A stretch of DNA of 64,000 bases from Taxillus chinensis (GCA_023512835.1 CM042090.1:3565826-3629825); one strand, 5' to 3'. Counted from the first letter of the stretch, positions 11,261 to 24,200 are shown. A program made the numbers and translations. The notes: generated by a model from the letters alone, not told the origin.

Positions 11261-12007
11261 AAGCATCTCCAATCCTACCAAGCTATGATGGGTAGCTAAA
11301 GCTAACTTTAGCTTGATACAGTACCATTATAGCTAATGGTATTCCAATGGTACATTAGTTATATTTTTGCTTAATTTTTATTTTCTCCAAATTACCTTTA
11401 TCTTCTCACAACCCCAAATCCCTAATCTAATCGTACAATTTGGCCATGCTGGGTTGGGAAGAGAGGGGGAAGCAAAACAGGGAGGAGAGGAGGAGGAGGG
11501 GGCGATGCAACGTTGGGTTGGAGGAGGAGGGACGATGAGGGGGGGGGACGCGACAGGGAGGAGAGGAAGAGGGGTCACATCGGGTTGGGCTGGAGGAGGA
11601 GGGGAGGGGGACACACGACGTTGGGCGATCTAGCAAGGGGGGGAGACGGGAAATGGGAACACGACAGGGAGGGGAGGAGGAAGGGGCGCACGACGTTGGG
11701 CTGGAAGAGGGAGGGAGAGGGGCATGCGATGAGGAGGAGAAGAGGAGGGGGCCCACAGCGTTGGGCTAGAGGAAGAGGGGGTGTGACGAGGAGGAGAGGA
11801 GGAGGAGGGGGCTGCGCACGACAAGGGGGAGAGGAGGGGAGGGGAGGGCAACACAAGACTGAATGGGTAATTTTTCTTATTTGCTGATATGGCAGGTCAG
11901 TTAAAGCAAAAGTAAAAACTATATTTAGTTTTTTTTTTCTTTTATTAATAGTTTAACTAAACCATTAGAGAACAAATTTATTTATAACTCATGGGTTGAA
12001 AATGCTC
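11261..12007. mobile_element. MITE F1 (Tourist-like, TSD TAA) with GGA-rich interior
   Basis: The ends are inverted: AAGCATCTCCAATCC on the left, and GAGCATTTTCAACCC on the minus strand at the right end. A 3-bp duplication, TAA, lies at 11258-11260 and 12008-12010, which is typical of PIF/Harbinger (Tourist) elements. The AT-rich arms enclose a purine-rich core (11455-11860) of GGAGGAGG and GGGCGC blocks. The long open frames in that core on both strands come from composition, not coding. Confidence 0.75.
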
Positions 12008-12010
12008 TAA

Positions 12011-12540
12011 AATAATTTACGGTGGTTAATAAAAATCACAAAGGACAAAATTAACTGCTGGACTTTTTCTAAAGCAAGGTTTTTTCTTCTCCTGTTCGGC
12101 CCAAGTGCGTGGTTGAGTCTAGACAGAATTGGGCATTGCCCTTGGACATAAAAGCTTATTTCAGGCTTGAAAATAAGCTGACATGGAACAATAATACTTT
12201 GATTGTCAAATTTTGATGTCAGTCATCTATTAGAACAATACATCACATATGAATGACATGGAACTCGTCTCATATTAATGAGTACATTTAATTGTTATTT
12301 ATTTTTCTAATAATACTTATCAATTTTCAAAAAAAAAAAAATAGCATGTACGTGAATCTCACCACTACTATTCGAATTTCCTATAGATATTTCTTTCATT
12401 ACAAATATCTATATTCGAATTTCCTATTCTACTTCTTTTTTAAAATTGAGAGCAGAAAGAAAGAATGCTGTAATTCCAATACACTCTTTATAAATATTTA
12501 TACGTAGAGAATAAAATTTTAAATCTATGCTGCTTTAACT
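12011..12540. other. AT-rich intergenic sequence
   Basis: It begins with a short CACTA-like subterminal stretch (GGTGGTTAATAAAAATCAC). After that I see no gene and no defined repeat. Confidence 0.5.
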
Positions 12541-13050
12541 TTCTATGTTTAAAAAACTACTAACTCTCTGTATTTAAATAGTTATTGTTTATTTTTTTAT
12601 ATATTATTTTATTATTTAAAAAACAAAATCTCACTTTCTCTACGCTCTTTCCCATCTCTCTCTTCTCTTCTCTTTCTGCCTGATCTCCGCTGCCACCCCT
12701 CGTTGCAGCCTCGCCGTCGTGATCATGAAAGCCGATTTGAAGAAGAGGCATCCTCCTCCCCCGCCTCCGCCGCCGCGGTGGAAATCGGCATCGGGATGCC
12801 ATGAAGACCAGCTCGTTGAAGCGCAGCGAGAGTGGCTCGATTTGAGCCTCCGTCAATTCTCTGTTGCGACACCCGCAAATGGCTCAAACCGGATGCTTCA
12901 ATCAATGAATCAATTGTAAAATCTGCAAAATTGGGATTGAAAATTGAAATCTGCGTTGTGATATTGATTGGGACTTTGCGAGTGTCTGAGGAGAAAGGTG
13001 GTGGCTGGGAGTCGAAGATGCGGAGATATCAGATTTGAAAATTATTGGAG
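12541..13050. mobile_element. MITE-like module with CT-rich then GC-rich interior
   Basis: The layout copies F1-F4. An AT-rich arm is followed by a CTCTTTCCCATCTCTCTC-type block, then GC-rich sequence with CCTCCGCCGCCGCGG, then an AT-rich arm. Clean terminal repeats were not found. A 36-bp piece (12958-12993) recurs at 14408-14443. The short frames here carry no family motifs. The next 500 bp (13051-13557) show nothing recognisable. Confidence 0.4.
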
Positions 13051-13558
13051 GAGGATAGAAAATTAGAAAATAAAAAAAGAATTATTTTAATAAAAATGTA
13101 AATAATTTAAAAATAAGTGTTAAAATGTAAGTGTAAAAGAAACTTTTACGTTAATATTTTTTTTTTCATAAAAAATATGAAAATCCTCTAACATAATTAC
13201 TATTTTGCACGTTTCTTCATTATTTATGTAAGCTGCCGACGATAATTAAGAGAAGAAGAAGAAGGAAAAATTGATGCATTCAATAAAGTTACACCACAAA
13301 AACTGTGCGTGGCGTGGCGTGTCAAGTTATCTAATCCAAAACCTGACGTTGACCGGTGCTGTGAGTGCGTCTCATCTCAGGCAAGATACGTTCCGCACCG
13401 CCAGACTGTCATGTAGAGTGGACATGTGTTCATGTTCGCCAACTTCCACTAGCATACACGTGTTTGGCTAGAGATTGATTAAGGCCCTATCTGAAGGGAT
13501 AATTTACTTAGTATTCTTATAGCATTTCTAATCTTGGCAAGTTAAATTGATTAACTAA

Positions 13559-13954
13559 GAGCATTCACTATAGACTCTCTATATGTATTTTTTTGTTAGT
13601 TTGAAGAGCTAGTTTAACAAAAATATCTTAAAATTACACTTTTAAAACTCTCTATTTAACAAAAAATTTAACAAAATGAATAGTAACTCTTTAAATTTAA
13701 CCAAATACTATTCACTTTCTATTTATTAAAATATTATATTTTCTCTCAACATATTTACTTTTCTGTTTTTTTTTTCTCTTTTCACATTTACTTTTCTATT
13801 TAAAAGAATAAATAAATATTTAAAAAATAATATTTTAATTGATAAAATGGTTAAAATAGAGAGACTAAAAAGTGTGTTTGGGTTGTTAAAATAGAAAAGA
13901 TATACTTTTGGTTATTTTGAATAGCCAAATTTAAAGAGGCTATAGTGGATGCTC
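13559..13954. mobile_element. MITE F5 (Tourist-like, TSD TAA)
   Basis: The terminal inverted repeat is GAGCATTCACTATAG on the left and GAGCATCCACTATAG on the minus strand at the right end. TAA lies on both sides (13556-13558 and 13955-13957). The 396-bp AT-rich interior has no coding potential and contains ATGAATAGTAACTCTTT, a relative of the hairpin in F3 and F4. Confidence 0.85.
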
Positions 13955-14146
13955 TAAAGGCATATTTAGCTTACTACAGTTTTACTTTAACTAATGGCAC
14001 TCCAATGTGCACTATCTATTTATTTTGCTTAATAATTATTTTTCCAACCTACCCCTTATCCTCTTTCCTAAATTCCAAATCCCAAATCCCTAATCCTAAT
14101 CCCTAATCGGATAGAGTGTTGACGCGAAGCTGGGTACGCAGGGAGT

Positions 14147-15670
14147 TGTCACGCCCCCAAATTCTAAATACAACAGAACTAGGAACACGACGTCCCCACA
14201 CCCACACCCACACCAGGGGTCGAGGGAATTAGTGTTCAACCCAATCATGTACAACTCCACAACATGGGTAGAATTATACTTCCCAATGCATTCAATTCAA
14301 GAATTATTAAAATGATACGACATTGCATTCAATTCCCATAATATCCAACACACAGAATAACTCACATATAAGTTTCACCAACAAGGTTCTACAACTGCCA
14401 TAGGGGTGTGATATTGATTGGGACTTTGCGAGTGTCTAAGGAGGGGTCGAGGGGATTAGTGTTCAATCCAATCATGTACAACTCCACAACAGGGGTAGAA
14501 TTGTACTTCCCAATGCATTCAATTCAAGAATTATTAAAATGATACGACATTGCATTTAATTCCCATAATATCCAACACACAGAATAACTCACATATAAGT
14601 TTCACCAACAAGGTTTTACAACTGTCACGGACCCAAGTCCGGAAAATAAAATGATAAATTAAAATAAAAACAATTCGTCTACTAATTAAATTCTACACCA
14701 AGGATGTCCCGTCCTGCCTCACTATGGCTCCACCAGCTACTCCCTACAACCTGTAGGAAATAAAAATAAAGTAGGGTGAGTACGTACGAATGCCCAGTAG
14801 GTGATCCCCCATCTCCAGTACTCTATTACATGAATTCCTAAGTCTGTATGATTAGTGTATGTTTGTGCTAGTGTAGTGTCACATTTTATCACAATTAAAT
14901 TTTATTAAATCACAAGTAAGACATCACATCACATTTCCATCATTAAAGGTTCACCGGCCATTTATCCATCCATGGGATTCCCGTTACCAACTCCAGAAAT
15001 TCATATCACTACTAGACTGCCATATGTGGGACCTGTGGTGTCTCTGATAACCTGTTACATATGGGACCTGGGTTACCAGCCACATAGGGGACCTGCGGCC
15101 TCTTGCCAGCCCTATATGGGACCCGTAATTAACCTAACCAACTTTATCACATAGTCCACAGACATAATTAATAAATACCAATTTATCACATCCACACATA
15201 ATTTACAACACCAATTCCAATCACCAAATCCAAACGCATTAAACACTAACTCAGCAATCCCATAATTGGTATAACTACATTTATATATATATATATGTAT
15301 ATCATCATCAAATAACTAATAATATTAATCTACAAGTAATATTATTACATTTAAATCATCAAACCAATAAATGACGAACCACAATCTATACATATATGTA
15401 TGTGTATGTGTATGTTTATCTAACAATTAATATCAAGCCACATATACAATTCTTAATGTCAAATTAACGATATCACGCTGTAGATAATAATTTTTAGATG
15501 CCAAATTGATAATATCAAGCCAAATAATATTTAAATTATTCACACTATAATGTTAAGCCCCACAGTATTTTTAACATGTCAACTAACAATAATATTCATA
15601 ATAATCTATATAATTCTAACGTCATAACATGAATTCCAAATAATATATATATATATATACATATATATAA

Positions 15671-15701
<31 letters not shown>

Positions 15702-16607
15702 AACATATATATATATATATACATATATATACATATATATATGTGTGTATATATGTTAATAAATAACAATATATATATATAAGTGCATTTCCCTCTTGCA
15801 AAAAGACACGGCAGGGCCTCATTGCCCTGCCCTGTGTGCGCTTGTCATGCGAGAGGAAGACCAGGCCGTATGGCCTGGCATCAATAGACCCACAAAATCA
15901 TTTTTTTTCTTTGTTTGCTAAGCTTCACCCCTCGCCTGACGTTATCACAATAATAGCATTAGTTTTGCTTAGATATTTTATCCCTCCGCCTACATCACCT
16001 TGTATTAATAATAATATGATAAAAAACGTAGGATGTACAAAAGAAATTCCAGAAAGCGTGAAATCGTGAGGTGGTGGGGCGCAGGAAATTGATTGGCCAC
16101 CGTACGTGAGTTTCCGGAAGTGGGATCGCGATGAGGGAGAAAAGGGAATCGTCAAGCATGTAATCATATATATCTAAAATCAAACGAGAATATACACGTA
16201 TATTTCCACATACTATTAAAACAATAGAACAACGACGGATCTATCACCTACCTGGATTGTTTCGAATGATCAATAGGACACAACAGCTTCTCTCCTACCA
16301 AGCTTCGCGCACAACGCACAACGAAAGGAACCTAGGGTTTTTATCCTTGGCTCTTCCTTTTATGCTCTCCTATAAATAAATATATTTATTTCTTATTTCT
16401 ATTAAATATAATAATAACATTAATAATAATAATAATAAACTCTTAATATTTAAACTTATTTTAATAGTAATATAGTAATAGGATTAGTAATTATAATAAA
16501 AATAATAATAACCCCAAAATGCTAAAACTAAGGCCACGCCGCCGAATGAATTTTCCTCACTATGTTCAGGGATTAATTCCAATCATACCTAGGTTTGGGT
16601 CTTTACA
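14147..16607 (-). mobile_element. LTR A2, Ty3/gypsy 3' LTR with internal duplication
   Basis: On the minus strand it runs from TGTAAAGACCCA (16607) to GGGGGCGTGACA (14147). The polypurine flank (16608-16640) makes it a 3' LTR. It contains the CACATATGGGACCTG-type units (15003-15125), dense AT tracts (15643-15780) and an ATAAAAGGAAG TATA (minus, near 16360). A segment of about 185 bp near the left end is duplicated. No TSD was found. Confidence 0.85.
14216..14630. repeat. Direct duplication (about 185 bp) with 36-bp filler
   Basis: Sequence from 14216 to about 14400 (starting GGGGTCGAGG) recurs from 14443. Between the copies, 14408-14443 matches 12958-12993 in 35 of 36 positions. LTRs A1 and A3 lack the duplication. 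Confidence 0.85.
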
Positions 16608-16838
16608 TCCTCCCCACCTTAGGACTTTTCGTCTCCAAAAAGACAACTTATCCTCAACGAAATAACACTTTCAGGCTAAACCTAACTACAACTAGCATGC
16701 TAAACAAAACAACGCCCATCAACAACTCATCAAATCTCACACAACCAATAATACCAACAAGCACAATAATCAAAAACGCAAAAACAATCAGGTGAACTAC
16801 CTCAACGCATGGTAAAGATCTTAACACCCTCCCCATCT

Positions 16839-17078
16839 TAGGACTGTTCGTCCTCGAACAACTCGAGGTGAAGAATACGCATCTGACTCTCACACTCCTA
16901 GGTCTGCTCCTCCATATTGCGGTGGTGCCACAAAACTCGGACCAACGAAATCATCTTGCCTCACAAGACCTGCTCCCGGTGGTCTAAAATCCAAACTAAG
17001 CTCAGATGGTAACTCCAATCTATAGGCCACCGATCCCACGACAGTAATGATAAGAAAAGGACCTACAAATTTAACTTG
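16839..17078 (-). pseudogene. Ty3/gypsy integrase C-terminus/chromodomain-like relic
   Basis: The minus strand reads VKFVGPFLIITVVGSVAYRL, then (with a stop) VLDHREQVL and GKMISLVRVLWHHRNMEEQT, ending LELFEDEQS and a stop. This order (FxGPF...GxVAYRL, a DRR-like start, VKVLWxNHxxEEATWE) is that of plant chromovirus integrases and their C-terminal chromodomain-like region. Stops and one frame change show decay. It lies just upstream (minus strand) of LTR A2, so it is the tail of that element's polyprotein. Confidence 0.8.
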
Positions 17079-19424
17079 TCACATATTCTGACACACCAAA
17101 CTAACAATCCTAATGATAAGGGTCTTTAACCGCAATGATAAGATCCAGAAACCTACTTAGCCATTAACCATTACGAAGCAACAATATTTCCATTGATTCA
17201 CATTCCCTTGAACTTACAACGCACCCACTAACCATTCAACATAATGAGGGGGGGTTTGTGATCCTTTTATAAGTCATTCATGATCCCATTCCAACGCGAC
17301 AATCATTAGATATTAGGGTAACACATCCTTGGCTAAGTCACTCGGAATGCAACATAACTTGCCTAACTCCAATGGTAACTCTAGACTACGGATAACCATG
17401 GTCAGAACAACAAAGTCAAATGGACACCTCAACATAACTAAGCTGACACCCCAACATAGATCACCTGGTCATAGTCGATACGATCACTTATCAAAATCCA
17501 ATAACTAATCAAATTAACAAATTTCTCCATACACAATCACTACATGCCCAAACCGACCACATATTACCTTAGAATTATACCAACAAATGTTAACATCACC
17601 ATCCAAACTAACCAATCTAATTGAACCTAAGCAATTAGGATTAATACTAGAGCCCAAAAAATCAATCAAAGCACTATCGGCTCAAATTAACAGGATAAAC
17701 TAGCTACCCTGATTAAACATTGTTTAACCAAAGTCCAACAATCTACCCCCAATTAACCAATAGACCGCAACAAGTGCAACAAGGAAACATTGTCTCACAA
17801 ATTATGACAACATATTATAAATAATATATCAAGCATACAACAATCACAACAGAGCACAAAACAAAACAACATCAATATATCGACAATCATGCGAATATCT
17901 ATTCCCATGCAAGAAAGGAAGGTCACACCCGAGTATGCTCCACCAAATAAGGTATGATGCCATTGAATCACAGTTGAGTCCCCTTATAGAGAGGACTCCA
18001 CCAACAAGCAACGATCTCGACTATCACAACATGACACAATGACGTCATCGAGGGAAAGCTCATTACGCTAGTCCCACCATAAATTATCCACCAGTTCCAC
18101 ATTATCAAACTTACCACCAATCAATCAAGCCAGATGATTGATAAACAAGGTCCATCCTAGTTCCACCACATGTCACCACACAAAATAATAATGTATGTAA
18201 CTAACAACAACCAGTCAAGTGGAACAAGGCAACAATAGGAAATACTATCATGCTCACTCTCAGGCATAGATACACAACATGATACACATGTCAATCACAC
18301 ATCATAATTCCAAACATCACAAGGTTCATTAATCCCCAATGGAGTCGTATCACACAACTATACCCCAAAACAGGGAAAAAGTCCACAACATGTCATTTGC
18401 ACACAATATCATATGAAGAATATCCAAACAATCATATAGTGGTAATCCACATTGACACCAGTCGACATGAATCATAATAATATTTAACATAGCGTCAGTC
18501 ATCATTATTTATTCATTTATTTACTATTGTTACTAGTGTTGTAAGTATATTATTTATGTTTTTTTTAGTTTTATTGTATATTTACCATTCTTATCAATAA
18601 CCGGTTACACGCACCAACATAGTCCACCACAAGCCAACACCACACAAGGTGCATGCAACCAACAACGAGCAACTACTCAAAAACAAGTAGGCCAACAACC
18701 CATCAATATTTACACAATTATAATGGCAATCGAGTCAAGGAAAAAGGCATACCTAAGAATGCTCAACACTATTCACTAACATTCAACCAAAATCTTATAT
18801 AGCATTTCAACTGACTAGTAGCATTTAACCAAGTCAGCATACGACAACTGAAAAATCGATATACAGATTCAACATTTAATTATACCTTAAAGTCATAAGC
18901 AATATAGCTCTCATTATTTCTCAGATTATTTAATCACCTTCTAAATCATCTACTCATTAACATTTTTGAAAAGACAAGTTATTAAAATATTTTATCGAAA
19001 GGATATGAATTCTCCACTCCCAATTTAAAAGACTATATCATCTCTATCTCCCCCACTCATTGGCACGTCTACCCTTCAATTGTCTTAAAACGAAAATAAA
19101 CCATTATTGAACCTACCAATCCCATCATGGTCTTCTCATAATATTGAAGCCTAATATCTTATCAGTATATATTGCTAGTCATAACAGTTATTAGTTTCTG
19201 CTGTATTATTATATTCATTACACTGTTTAATCCTTGAATATTTTATTCCATCATTTACCATTGTTGTACTTCATGTTTTACTTTTATTAAGTTACTTTTT
19301 TTCAACCATCCCTTTTGCTACTACTTTATATACCACACGTTAGACAAACATGATACATCAATTCACATCATAGGAGAAACAATCATAACCCGTAAGTCTA
19401 TAACAAGTAAACAAGTAGGCTCTA
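17079..19424. other. AC-rich non-coding stretch
   Basis: Long AC-rich sequence with many CACAACA-like words between LTRs A2 and A3. If A2's element were whole, RT and protease coding would lie here, but I see no recognisable motif on either strand. It is probably highly decayed or deleted internal retrotransposon sequence. Confidence 0.5.
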
Positions 19425-21547
19425 TGTAAAGACCCGTACTTGGGTGATGTTGGAAGATAGGCCCGAATATAGTTTGAATATCGATTCGGCAACGTGACGT
19501 CAAAGTGAGCGTTGGGTTATCATTATCATTATTATTATTTAATATGATGTTTTAATATGATATGTTGAGTTTATTATTAAATCCTAATTATTTAAATTAT
19601 TTTCGTTGGCGGGTCTTTAACATAACGAATGTGATTGGTTATTATTATTATTATTAAGCGATTATTAGTGTGAGTATTCTATTTATTAGACTTTATTATA
19701 ACTAATATAATTAATTAGGATTAATTCTTATAATAGAATATTATTATTGTTATTATTATTATTATTATTAGATTATTATTATTAATTTGTATCGAAAAGT
19801 ATAAATAGAAAGGATGTAGGGTGAAACTCTATTTTTTGTTCTTGCGTGCGTGGAACTTGGCAAGCGAAGAACAGAGGGTTTGAAGCAGCGAAGTTTGAAG
19901 CGAACTATCGAGTTGATCATTCGAGGCTATAATCAAGTAGGTGTTTCTTGATTATCAATTATACTAATGCATGAACGCAGAATTGTTAGGGTTAGGCTGT
20001 GTTAAAACTTTATGTGTATAATAATTAAGATATATGTGTGGTGATTCGTTTGGGGTACTCGGTTTCCACAAACCGTGGTTCGCGACGGCAACAAGGGAGC
20101 GTGGCCGTACCGCTGGAAGGGAGGCGACATCGACTTCTGTCGGCGTCGTGGCTGGGGATGGAAGCAACGTCGATGTCTGGCTGGGGGATCTCGCACGCCC
20201 CGCGTGGAGGAGAAGGGATGGAAGAGGGGCGGCGTGAAGCGGCCCGTGCGCCGGAAGAGAAGGAAGAGGGAAGGGGCGGCCTGAGGTGGTTTGCGCGCCT
20301 CGCGCGTCCTCATGCTATGCGCGTTTCCACGCCCGAGCGTCCCGCCGTGCCGAGAGGAGAGGTGGGGCAGCGGCATCTGTGCCGCCGCCGCTGGATGAGC
20401 CTGCGCGTCTGCGCAGGTGGTAGCGAGAAGGAAGGGGCGGCACGCACGTGTTAGGGTAGCAAGTTGGGCCGGTTCCTTTGGGCCGGTCCAATGTAATTTC
20501 TTATTAGGATATATATATATATAAATATAAATCTATAAATATTTAAAATACATTTATATATATATATATATTAATTTATGACTTGTAAATAATGTATATA
20601 TGTACGTAAATAAATTGTTTGGATTGATATTATTATTGATGTAAATCGTGATATTGTTAGTTAAAATATCAATTATTGCCTGGTAAATTTAATTAATTTA
20701 ATTAGTTTAATTAAATAATATCGGATTTGCTATCAATCGTGACATGTTATTGCTGGTTAAACGTTTATGTGAGGTTGCATGATGTGATGACAGGCATAGA
20801 AATTATTACTTGTTTGGGTTAACCATGGGTCCCACTTAAGGCTGGCAAGAGGCTGCAGGTCCCCTATGTGGTTGGTAACCCAGGTCCCATATGTGGCAGG
20901 TTGCTGTTAGGGACACTGGGGTCCCACATATGGCTATCTCGAGGTAACTGGGGTACTTGGAGTTATTGGCAAGGAATCCCTGGGGAGATGAGATATTGGA
21001 GTTGGACTATTAATAGTTTGGTGACAGGCCTTGTTTTGTGATTCGATATCCTTCAAACTGTGATAGAATGTGACACTACACTAGCACAAGGATACACTAA
21101 TCATACAAACTTAGGAATTCATGTAATAGGGTACTGGAGATGGGGATCACCTAATGGGCACTCGTGCTCACCCTACTTTATTTATATTTCCTACGGGTTG
21201 TAGAGGATAGCTGTTGGAGCCACAACAAAGCTATCGGGACATCTTTACGTAGGGTTCACTTATGGACTTATTCTTTACCTTTGATTATTTGGTCTTTTCT
21301 TTTCTTTTTTTCCGGACTTGGGTCCGTGACAGTTGTACAAACTTGACTAGCTGAACTTCAGTAATATTATTTATAGATATATTTATTAATGACTAGTATG
21401 TTATATTGGATTATTTAAAAGGTACAATGCTACCCCCGTTGTGGTATTGTGCAAGGTTGAATCAATCACCAACCCCTCGACTCCTGGAGTGGGCGTGGGG
21501 AAGTCACATACCTAGTTCTGTGGGTTTCAGAATTTAGGGGTATAACA
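19425..21547 (+). mobile_element. LTR A3, Ty3/gypsy 5' LTR
   Basis: It starts TGTAAAGACCCGTACTTGGG and ends GGGGTATAACA. A perfect tRNA-Met primer-binding site follows, so this is the 5' LTR of a plus-strand element. A TATA (TATAAATAG, 19800-19808) is followed by a GC-rich leader. The conserved block of GGTCCCATATGTGG-like units lies at 20827-20940. The element is cut about 200 bp downstream. It is in opposite orientation to A1 and A2. Confidence 0.88.
19800..19808 (+). promoter_or_regulatory. TATA box of LTR A3
   Basis: TATAAATAG lies about 375 bp inside the LTR, upstream of a CTCTATTTTTTGTTCTTG stretch that would fit the transcription start. It belongs to the retrotransposon promoter. Confidence 0.5.
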
Positions 21548-21550
21548 AGT

Positions 21551-21562
21551 TGGTATCAGAGC
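21551..21562 (+). other. Gypsy primer-binding site (initiator tRNA-Met)
   Basis: TGGTATCAGAGC is an exact match to the plant tRNA-Met primer site, 3 bp after the LTR end. The next 200 bp (21563-21761) are untranslated leader with no open gag. MITE F4 then begins. Confidence 0.88.
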
Positions 21563-21761
21563 ATGGTTTAGTGGACCTAAGCTAGTGAGGGGTGGTTAAT
21601 AGACACTTAGAAGCTTGGAAGACTATAGGGAGGGCGCCTGATCAACACAGTCCTTATATGTGTTCTAGGTTGACTGAGGGTTCATCAGATCATCCTAGGA
21701 AGCATTTGGGTTGGGTGCATACATGCTACGTGACCGTTCACATGTAAAGAGCTGTTTTTTA

Positions 21762-22250
21762 ACGTACCCTCCAAGAGCCTCTCTATTTTTTAATCTTTAT
21801 TTTTTATTAAAATAATAGTTTAATAATAATAATAATAATAATAATTTATTAATAATAATATTAATTGCACAGGGGAGGAGGAGGAGGACTGGCCGCCGGA
21901 TCGCCGGATCTGGAGGGGGAGGAGGATCGGGCGTCGAGGGGAGGGGAGTCGGGGAGGTCGAGGGAGGGCGGGGGAGGGGATCGGGCGTCGGGGGGAGGGG
22001 GGAGGTGGGCGGCGGCGGGGGTGGGGGGGGGGGAGGGGGAGGCGGGACGTGGTGGGGAGAAGAGAGAGGAGAGAGAGAAGAAAAAAATAATAATAAAATA
22101 TTATGTGGAAAATGAATAGTGACTCTTCATTTTTGAAGAGTCACTGTAGCATTTTGTAAATGTAGAGAGCTTGATGAAGAGGCTATTGGAGCTTATTTTG
22201 GGCATTAGGCTCTCTATTTGTAGACAATAGAGATCCTCTTGGAGTTGCTC
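21762..22250. mobile_element. MITE F4 (Tourist-like, TSD TTA) with hairpin
   Basis: The right end on the minus strand reads GAGCAACTCCAAGAGGATCT. The left end carries the related ACCCTCCAAGAGCCTCTCTA. TTA flanks both ends (21759-21761 and 22251-22253). The core is AT arms around a G-rich block (21870-22070). A hairpin with 11-bp arms AGTGACTCTTC/GAAGAGTCACT and a 6-nt loop lies at 22118-22145. It sits at the boundary between gypsy A3 leader sequence and a copia gag, truncating the latter. Confidence 0.78.
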
Positions 22251-22253
22251 TTA

Positions 22254-22497
22254 TGAACATAACTGAGAGACGATTAGATCGCTCCCACTTTTCATAAAGA
22301 TCAATCGCATCCGGAGTATTAGTCTCCGTTATGCTAAGCGGTTCGTCTTTTGGAATAGCATAATCAATATCCATCCACCCTAAATGCAGTAACACTCTCT
22401 CCTTCCACACCTTGTAGTTATCATCTCTTAATTCAGGAATTTCACATTTAACATCAGAAATGTTTCCAGGTAAAAGCACTGCAAACAAAATAAACAT
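22254..22497 (-). pseudogene. Ty1/copia gag N-terminus, truncated by MITE F4
   Basis: The minus strand reads IPELRDDNYKVWKERVLLHL, then GWMDIDYAIPKDEP and YEKWERSNRLSVMF. This is the standard start of a copia gag (DxNYxxWKExVLLHLGxMDxDxAL...KWERSNRLSLMF). The frame is open but ends abruptly where MITE F4 begins, so the rest of the polyprotein is missing. A tRNA-Met primer site lies 620 bp upstream. Confidence 0.8.
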
Positions 22498-23112
22498 GCT
22501 TATTAATAAAGTTTAAAATTTAACTTTATTCACAGTTTACCAATGTAAATTATGCTAATATAAATCTAGTGACATAAAACTTGCCTGTATATACTCAAAT
22601 TAGATTCATAATATAACTTTATAGTGAAGCCATCAAATCATTATTTCTCAATCCCTATGGGTAAATTAAGAAATACAATCTAATACCACACTCTAATTAA
22701 CCATACAAATGTAATAAAATTTCTTGTGGGCATATCTCATTATATTACATATGATTAATTACAACAAATGTCTAGTATCCACATGTGATTTCAATATCAA
22801 ATTTCTACAATTTAGAGATGTTGTAGCTATTACCCAACTAATAAAAATTTAATCACTTGATATTTTACTTTATTATATATCGATCTTTATATGTATGGAG
22901 TTTTTCAAACTCATTCCAAATTATAAGAATGATATAAGCCATAGATTAATATATACTGGCACAACTAAATGAAAACTAGCCCATCCCCTTGGATAATAGA
23001 TAATAAGATATGAGTCCATCAAAAATCAATAAAATCAAATTGAATTGAAATGTAATCAATTAATAAAACTGAATGATAACAAATTTCCAAGCAAGGCAGA
23101 GATAATAACGTT

Positions 23113-23124
23113 GCTCTGATACCA
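23113..23124 (-). other. Copia primer-binding site (initiator tRNA-Met)
   Basis: The minus strand reads TGGTATCAGAGC, an exact tRNA-Met primer site, two bases after the CA end of an LTR (TTTTCCACA on the minus strand, plus-strand 23127 onward). Confidence 0.85.
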
Positions 23125-23126
23125 AA

Positions 23127-24200
23127 TGTGGAAAAATGAATCATCTTCAATGTAGAAAAGAATATACATATGGAATATATATATATACATCTCAATTAAG
23201 TTCTTTAACCACATGAACATATATATGAAAGCGGAAGCAATAAGACAAAAATGATATAAATACCTCCAGCCATTGCCATTAGTATTTGATTAGAGATTGT
23301 ACTCTGGTCGTATGAATTGGTTGTCTGAAATTTCAGTTGATCACCTTCACAATTTCAGCAATCTGCATTCTGGAACTTTTGGTCAATCGAATTGGTCATC
23401 TGAAATTTGAATTGACCAACTTTGAATTTCTGCAAATGACTAGCGTTCTTTTTCCGGTGGTTGTGAATGGTTTAATGGACATGAATGCCCTTCTTTTTTG
23501 TTGATTGCTTAATTCTAATAGCTAATTTCCAAACCTTTCTCCCAATATTAAATGATGTAATTTCCTCAAGAGAGCAGGCTTAATGAACCCACGTATTAGC
23601 CAATAAAACACAGTGTATTTTCTTTGTATATTTGTTCTAGCCATCATGGATCAAAAATAAATGTGTTACAATAATAGTGTGGGGGGTTACGAAAAAGGGG
23701 AGAAGAATTGACAGCCTTCATTTTATAGATTAATTGTCAAAAATAAATTATCATGGCAGTTACCATACTATGACAACCCCATGAAATGTCCAAAATAAAT
23801 GGATCACATTAAGTTTGAATAAATAATATTGATTGAATTATTATTTTATGCCAACATCTTGCTGCAAAAAGGAATGAGAACAGACTCTTGGTTGACCTCC
23901 TCCTAGTCGATCCAACTTTGGAACACAAGAGAGAAATACCATCCAACACTGTCAATCCTGAAGTTTTGTAAACCTGCTCTCTTTCAAATCTCAATATGAA
24001 GATCCAACCATCCAAATTGTAGAGGAAGAAGTTAGGAATACGTACCCAAAATTTCAGACCGATCCAACAGTTAATGAATCCGAAAATAATTAGAGCAACA
24101 AACTATTGTAAGATCCTCTTCCTACTAGTCAACTGCTTTCCAATTAACCTTAAAACCTGCATATTTTGATAAGCTATATTCTATAATCCTACTTTACTTC
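23127..24200 (-). mobile_element. Copia 5' LTR (outer boundary approximate)
   Basis: The LTR end next to the primer site is at 23127. The sequence to its right contains GATCCAACxGTT-like words common in plant LTRs. With no partner LTR in the window, the outer end could lie anywhere from about 23700 to 24200. The next 850 bp hold only a small direct repeat around 24588-24652 (TTGCACTCGTCTGGACAAC units) and nothing else recognised. Confidence 0.5.

Noticed and set aside
11367..11887. Gly/Arg- and Pro/Ser-rich open frames on both strands
   Set aside because: They reflect the GGA-rich core of MITE F1. Frames are open on both strands with no domain.
20002..20454. GC-rich open frames in several phases
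   Set aside because: They lie in the transcribed leader part of LTR A3. No recognised domain, overlapping frames on both strands.
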